Assembly: GCA_028284805.1 (NCBI GenBank)
Contig: JANQQZ010000133.1
Span: forward strand, 1 to 64,000
Direction of reading: 5' to 3'
Length of the DNA: 64,000 nucleotides
Origin: Phycisphaerales bacterium
GTDB lineage: Bacteria; Planctomycetota; Phycisphaerae; Phycisphaerales; UBA1924
Positions 59,357 through 64,000 of the stretch are shown one piece after another. Position 1 is the stretch's first letter, and each line of letters starts with the position of its first letter. The position numbers were made by a program, and so were the translations under genes. The notes under the pieces are model-generated. The model made no database searches, had not been told where the DNA came from, and was given only the letters and a program-made list of their open reading frames with translations.

Positions 59357-60852
59357 CGGGCGTCGGCCCGGTTGATGACGCCGAGGTCGATCACCGCACC
59401 GCTCGGAAGATAGGCGTCGACGTTCATCACGCCCTCTGCAACGAGGGTCAGGACAAGGCAGGTCCGACCGTAGAGCGCGGCATAGTTCAGATCGCCCTCG
59501 CTGGGACCCGCAAACTGTGTGTTGCGCACACGCTGGGCGTGGAAGTGGTAGTGCGCGAGCGCGGTCGCCGATTCCTCGATCAGCTCCCGCGATGCGACGA
59601 ACGCGGTGTCCCCCTCCCGGATGCTCGGGCGGGGTGGGTAGGACACGGCTGTGAACATGCCCCGGCTCGTCCGCGTCGTTGCGAGGCGGAGCACACCGCC
59701 GTACTCGGTCGAGGTGTCGGCCATGTCCTCCGAGGCCTGCTCGAAGAATGCCTCGATGACACGCGTCTCACGCACCGCATCGAAGACGGTCATGAGCGCG
59801 ACTGCATCGCCGTACGACAGTCGATCCTCCCACGCGGCAAGCGCCTCTTTGACACCTGGAGACGATTTGCGGTTGTAGGTTTCCTGGCTCGCGATCTGCT
59901 CGGCGAGCACCTCAAGGAGTGCGCTCTTGCTCGCGCGCGTCCAGTCGCGCCGGTACTCGGCGGCCCAACGCAGAGGCTCGATGTGACGGATCCGCAGGCC
60001 GCGCAGCTGGTCCGGGTCGAGGGTCCGGATGATCGACCGCGCCTCTTCCCACCAGCCGGCGTTGTCGCGTCCGCTGAGCTGGACGAGCCACTCCAGTTCC
60101 TCGCCGGTGAGCGGGATCGTACGGAGATCGAGCAGCGCTCTCCGGAGCCCCGCGAGGGTCGGGTCGCGCTGCTCGTCAGCACCGGAGGCCGCCAGACCAC
60201 CCAGAAGGCGGACGCGGATGTCGCCGCTCTCGTCCAGGCGGGAGAGCAGGTTCCACGCATCGCGCCGGAGCCTGCCCGAGGTGTCCGCGTCGGTGCTTTG
60301 GATGAAGACCTCGAAGACAGTTTCCTCGACGGAGCGGTCCGGGTGGAGCGCCGACAGGGCCGCTCGCTCGGGGCGTCGCTCGTCGGACAGCCTGCTCGAG
60401 GGGACGGCATAGCGACGCACGATCGCGGTGGTCAGCTCATCCCAGCCACGCAGTGCCGCCTGGCCTACGACGTACCTTGTGATTCTCGGATCGTTCTCCG
60501 TCGGGAGCAGCTCTCGCAGGAACGCGACCGACCCGGACTCGTCGAGGAGCCCCGCGTCGCCGATCAATGCGATCATCGCGTTCTCGCGGAGCACGCTGGG
60601 CATCTCGCGGGCCCACGCGATGGTCTTGAGACGCTCGATCGCCAAGCCCTGCTCGACCCGGCCCGAGGCGATCAGCTCGGGCATCTGGCTCATGATGGAT
60701 GTCTTCTGACGAGCCGTGCGCTGGGGGTTGACGAGGTCGTTCAGCGGGTCGTCACTCTCGTACACCGCTGTCGACGTCGCACAGCCCGTAAGAAGCCCTG
60801 CCGCGAACCACGCACCGATACCCAACAGGCCTACACTCTTGAGAATTCTCAT
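59353..60852 (-). CDS. Secreted lipoprotein of unknown function, HEAT-like
   Basis: Lipobox LLTGC after signal peptide (MRILKSVGLLGIGAWFAAGLLTGCATS); helical repeats. Confidence 0.7.
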   Translation of the reverse strand: MRILKSVGLLGIGAWFAAGLLTGCATSTAVYESDDPLNDLVNPQRTARQKTSIMSQMPELIASGRVEQGLAIERLKTIAWAREMPSVLRENAMIALIGDAGLLDESGSVAFLRELLPTENDPRITRYVVGQAALRGWDELTTAIVRRYAVPSSRLSDERRPERAALSALHPDRSVEETVFEVFIQSTDADTSGRLRRDAWNLLSRLDESGDIRVRLLGGLAASGADEQRDPTLAGLRRALLDLRTIPLTGEELEWLVQLSGRDNAGWWEEARSIIRTLDPDQLRGLRIRHIEPLRWAAEYRRDWTRASKSALLEVLAEQIASQETYNRKSSPGVKEALAAWEDRLSYGDAVALMTVFDAVRETRVIEAFFEQASEDMADTSTEYGGVLRLATTRTSRGMFTAVSYPPRPSIREGDTAFVASRELIEESATALAHYHFHAQRVRNTQFAGPSEGDLNYAALYGRTCLVLTLVAEGVMNVDAYLPSGAVIDLGVINRADAR

Positions 60853-61096
60853 GGGCGACACTCTACCACTCCATGACCGTGTAGTACGCATCCTGAACCT
60901 CATCCGTCCGACCGTGCAGGATGACGGGGGCGACATCGAGTTGGTCGAGGTAACCGACTCAGGCCTGGTGCGCATCCGCCTCCACGGTGCGTGTGTCGGA
61001 TGCCCGTCGAGCAGCATGACTCTCCGGATCGGGATCGAGCAGAACCTCCGTGAGCACGTGCCGGAGGTGAGCGGGGTCGTCGCCGTCGAGTCCTAG
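60851..61096 (+). CDS. NifU C-terminal-domain Fe-S scaffold-like protein
   Basis: IRPTVQDDGGDIELVEV...LHGACVGCPSSSMTLRIGIEQNLREHVPEV. Confidence 0.92.
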   Translation: MGDTLPLHDRVVRILNLIRPTVQDDGGDIELVEVTDSGLVRIRLHGACVGCPSSSMTLRIGIEQNLREHVPEVSGVVAVES

Positions 61097-61146
61097 CCGT
61101 TTTTGAACGGTTTATGATCGGTATCGCATGCGCTTGTCGTTTGTGC

Positions 61147-61152
61147 TATGCT
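61147..61152 (+). promoter_or_regulatory. Extended -10 (TGcTATGCT) upstream of csrA
   Basis: tttgTGCTATGCTcttgcc; same core recurs upstream of phoU-like and other genes. Confidence 0.4.
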
Positions 61153-61198
61153 CTTGCCTGCTAAGGGGGAAGGCTACGCGGAGCGTAAAGGACTGCCG

Positions 61199-61489
61199 AT
61201 GCTCGTCATCACGCGCCGGGAAGGCGAAGAAGTTGTCATAGGAAGCCCCGAGTCTCCGATCGGGGTGGTTCGCATCGCCTCGATCAAGGGCGACCGCGTT
61301 CGTGTCGCGTTCGAGTTTCCGCGTGATGTCGCCGTGCACCGTCGCGAGGTTGCTGAGCAGATCGTGGCCGACGCGGCACCAGGGCGCAACGGGGATGCCG
61401 CACCCGGGCGTGACAGCGACGATCGGCGTCCCCAGTCAGCCGCGGGTCGCAACGCCGAGACCAAGCCCGCGCGTGCCGGAACGAGCTGA
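61199..61489 (+). CDS. csrA: Carbon storage regulator CsrA with C-terminal extension
   Basis: MLVITRREGEEVVIGSPESPIGVVRIASIKGDRVRVAFEFPRDVAVHRREV; extra tail rich in A/P/G/R/D. Confidence 0.95.
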   Translation: MLVITRREGEEVVIGSPESPIGVVRIASIKGDRVRVAFEFPRDVAVHRREVAEQIVADAAPGRNGDAAPGRDSDDRRPQSAAGRNAETKPARAGTS

Positions 61490-61522
61490 TCAGCCCGATC
61501 CCCGGTTCGACTCCCCGAGGCC

Positions 61523-61993
61523 TTACTCCGCGGTCCCGCTCGACAGGTCGTACACCCAGCCGCCGATGGCACGGTCGTAATCGAGCACCTCGCCCGCTCC
61601 AAAGAAGATGCCCAGCTCGCGCTCTGCGGCCTCCGGGCTGTCCGACCCGTGGATCAGGTTGAAGCTGTTCGAGACGCCGAAGTCGCCCCGGATCGTGCCG
61701 GGCTCGGCGTTGCTGCCGAAGGTCGCGCCCATCATCTTGCGGCTGACGGCGATGGCATTGTTGCCACGCAGGGCCATGATCAGCACCGGGCTGCTGGTCA
61801 TGAACCGAACGAGCCCGTCGTAGAAGGGCTTGCCCTTGTGATCCTGGTAGTGCGTCGCGGCGGTCTCCTGGCTGATCATGCTCAGCTTCGCGCCGACGAT
61901 CTGGAGCCCCTTGGCCTCGAAGCGGCTGAGGATCTGGCCCATGAGTCCCCGCTGGACGGCATCGGGCTTGAGGATGATGAGCGTGGTTTCCAT
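61523..61993 (-). CDS. ndk: Nucleoside diphosphate kinase
   Basis: METTLIILKPDAVQRGLMG, NLIHGSDSPEAAERELGIFF. Confidence 0.98.
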   Translation of the reverse strand: METTLIILKPDAVQRGLMGQILSRFEAKGLQIVGAKLSMISQETAATHYQDHKGKPFYDGLVRFMTSSPVLIMALRGNNAIAVSRKMMGATFGSNAEPGTIRGDFGVSNSFNLIHGSDSPEAAERELGIFFGAGEVLDYDRAIGGWVYDLSSGTAE

Positions 61994-62120
61994 CGTTGAG
62001 CTCCTGCTGGCGTGTGTCGTTTCGTCGTGGAATGCCCGCAAATATAGGCCGATCGGCCGGCTCGCCGATCACCCCGCTATGCTGCGGATTGCAGTGAACT
62101 GACCCACCACGGAGGGTGGC

Positions 62121-64000
62121 ATGGCCAAGAAGTCTTCGTCCAAAGCCCGCGCGACCGCCGAAACCATGGCGGCCAAGCAGCGCGACATCTCCGTCAGCGA
62201 GTTCTTCGCCAAGAACCGCCACCTGCTCGGGTTCGACAACCCCCGCAAGGCGCTGCTGACGACGATCAAGGAAGCCGTCGACAACGCGCTGGACGCGTGC
62301 GAAGAGGCGGGCATCCTCCCCGATATCGAGGTGAAGATCGAGGAGATCACGCCGCCTCCGTCACCCCAGAAGGCCGGGCGGTACAGGGTCACCGTCACTG
62401 ACAACGGGCCTGGCATCGTGCGGCGCCAGGTCGAGAACATCTTCGGCAAGCTGCTCTACGGCTCGAAGTTCCACCGCCTGAAGATGTCCCGCGGCCAGCA
62501 GGGCATCGGCATCTCCGCTGCGGGCATGTACGGGCTCATGACCACCGGCAAGCCGATGGTCATCCACACACGCCCCAAGAAGAACAAGCCGGCACACCAC
62601 ATCGAACTGGCCATGGACACGACCAAGAACGTGCCTGAGGTCACGATCGACGTCGAGACCGACGACTTCCCCCAGACCAGCTCCGGCACCGGCACGCGCG
62701 TCTCGCTGGTGCTTGAAGCCCGGTACGCCCGCGGCAAGACATCCGTCGAGGCCTACCTCGAGCAGACGGCGATCGCAAACCCGCACACGCAGATTACTTT
62801 CATTCCGCCCGACAAGGCCGACGAAGATCCGGAGCTTGAGGGCGAACCAACCGACGAAGACACGGAGCCCGAGCAGGCCGAATCGGGCGACATCGTTCGC
62901 ACAGAGGAACACGCCGACCGGATCGTCTATCCACGCACGATCGGCGAGCTGCCGCCCGAGACCGAGGAGATCAAGCCCCACCCGTATGGCGTCGAGCTCG
63001 GCAACTTCCTCCGCATGCTCAAGGCGACCGATGAGAAGCAACTCGGGGGCTTCTTCAAGCGCGAGTTCTGCAGGGTCACGCCCGCGGTCGTGTCCGACAT
63101 TACCAAAGCGGCCAGCAGCAAGGGCAAGAGCTTCACGGGCCAGAGCTGGATCAAGAACATCGACCACGCCGCGGCCGAGAAGATTTATGCGGCCTTGCAA
63201 GACGCCAAGCTCCGCAGCCCCCCTACCGACTGCCTCGCCCCCATCGGCGTCCGCCAGATGCTCGCGGGCATGCTCAAGGGTGTGCAGGCCGAGTTCTACA
63301 CCGCGAGCACGCGCAGCCCGGCGGTGTACCGGGGCAACCCCTTCCAGATCGAGGCGGCGGTCGCCTACGGCGGGGACCTGCCGGGCGATCAGCAGGCACG
63401 CATCATCCGCTTCGCCAACCGCGTGCCGCTGCTGTATCAGCAGTCGGCGTGCTGCGCGTTCAAGAGCGTGGTCGAGACGGGCTGGAAGAACTACGGCCTC
63501 TCACAGCCCCGTGGTGGCGCCCCCGTCGGCCCGCTCGTCGTCATGATCCACATGGCCAGCGTGTGGGTGCCCTTCACCAGCGAGAGCAAGGAAGCCATCG
63601 CCGACTACGACGAGATCCGCAAGGAGATGACGCTCGCGCTCAAGGAATGCGGTCGAAAGCTCGGGGCCTACATCCGCCGCCGCCAGCGCATGAAGCGCGA
63701 GGGCGAACGCCGGGACGTCTTCGAGCGCTACATCGGCGAGATCGCCAAGAGCTGCACCGCGCTCACGGGCGTCGACACGGCCGAGCTGTACGACAACCTG
63801 ATGAAGCAGGCGAAACGCCGGACAGAGATCGCCGACGCCAAGCTTGATGAGGAAGGCAAGTTCATCAAGGACGACGACGGCCGACTCGCCAAGGACGACG
63901 ACGTGATCATCGTGCGGGACGGCCAGATCGCGAACCCGAAGGACGAGCCGAAGGCAGAGACCGAAGCGAAGCCCGCGAAGCGCTCAACGCCGGCGTCGGG
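62121..64000 (+). CDS. top6B: DNA topoisomerase VI subunit B (archaeal-type), 3' end beyond window
   Basis: Open frame to window end (hence absent from ORF track): EAVDNALDACEEAGILPDI, VTDNGPGI, LLYGSKFHRLKMSRGQQGIGISAAGMYG, EIKPHPYGVELG, NRVPLLYQQSACC, VMIHMASVWVPFTSESKEAIADYDEI; RBS ggagg. Confidence 0.96.
   Translation, partial: MAKKSSSKARATAETMAAKQRDISVSEFFAKNRHLLGFDNPRKALLTTIKEAVDNALDACEEAGILPDIEVKIEEITPPPSPQKAGRYRVTVTDNGPGIVRRQVENIFGKLLYGSKFHRLKMSRGQQGIGISAAGMYGLMTTGKPMVIHTRPKKNKPAHHIELAMDTTKNVPEVTIDVETDDFPQTSSGTGTRVSLVLEARYARGKTSVEAYLEQTAIANPHTQITFIPPDKADEDPELEGEPTDEDTEPEQAESGDIVRTEEHADRIVYPRTIGELPPETEEIKPHPYGVELGNFLRMLKATDEKQLGGFFKREFCRVTPAVVSDITKAASSKGKSFTGQSWIKNIDHAAAEKIYAALQDAKLRSPPTDCLAPIGVRQMLAGMLKGVQAEFYTASTRSPAVYRGNPFQIEAAVAYGGDLPGDQQARIIRFANRVPLLYQQSACCAFKSVVETGWKNYGLSQPRGGAPVGPLVVMIHMASVWVPFTSESKEAIADYDEIRKEMTLALKECGRKLGAYIRRRQRMKREGERRDVFERYIGEIAKSCTALTGVDTAELYDNLMKQAKRRTEIADAKLDEEGKFIKDDDGRLAKDDDVIIVRDGQIANPKDEPKAETEAKPAKRSTPAS

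Noticed and set aside
62361-63200. Minus-strand 279-aa ORF at right end
   Set aside because: Antisense to TopoVI-B, whose motifs are unmistakable on the plus strand

Overview
High-GC bacterial segment that reads as planctomycete, probably Phycisphaerae. Support for that: prepilin/H-X9-DG protein, planctomycete-style dockerin tails, PEP-CTERM-like tail, HldD/KdsB. It is densely coding and contains: (1) a hutHUG histidine-degradation operon headed by a class-V aminotransferase, with HutG cut off at the left edge by an inverted-repeat fold-back; (2) a beta-glucan (laminarin-like) utilisation locus with GH16-dockerin, pseudopilin, LacI, PEP-CTERM and dockerin secreted proteins, ABC sugar importer, GH1 and a GH2/GH5-like enzyme; (3) a rhomboid/Tgt/YajC/SecDF operon beside an S2P protease that shares a C-terminal tail with the rhomboid; (4) MlaF/MlaD; (5) a Y-family polymerase behind a sigma70-like, apparently leaderless promoter; (6) kdsB-pyrG; (7) def-fmt, tRNA-Arg(TCT), and ctaB/ABC/Sco1; (8) an incomplete arginine-succinyltransferase (AST) cluster in which a ureohydrolase and an M20 hydrolase may replace AstB and AstE; (9) csrA, ndk and, running off the right edge and missing from the ORF track, an archaeal-type DNA topoisomerase VI subunit B. 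The main candidates for follow-up are TopoVI-B, the hybrid AST/ureohydrolase pathway, recurrent TANNNT-N6-start leaderless promoters, a QueC-like pseudoenzyme and the shared protease tail. All calls come from reading motifs; no database search was run.
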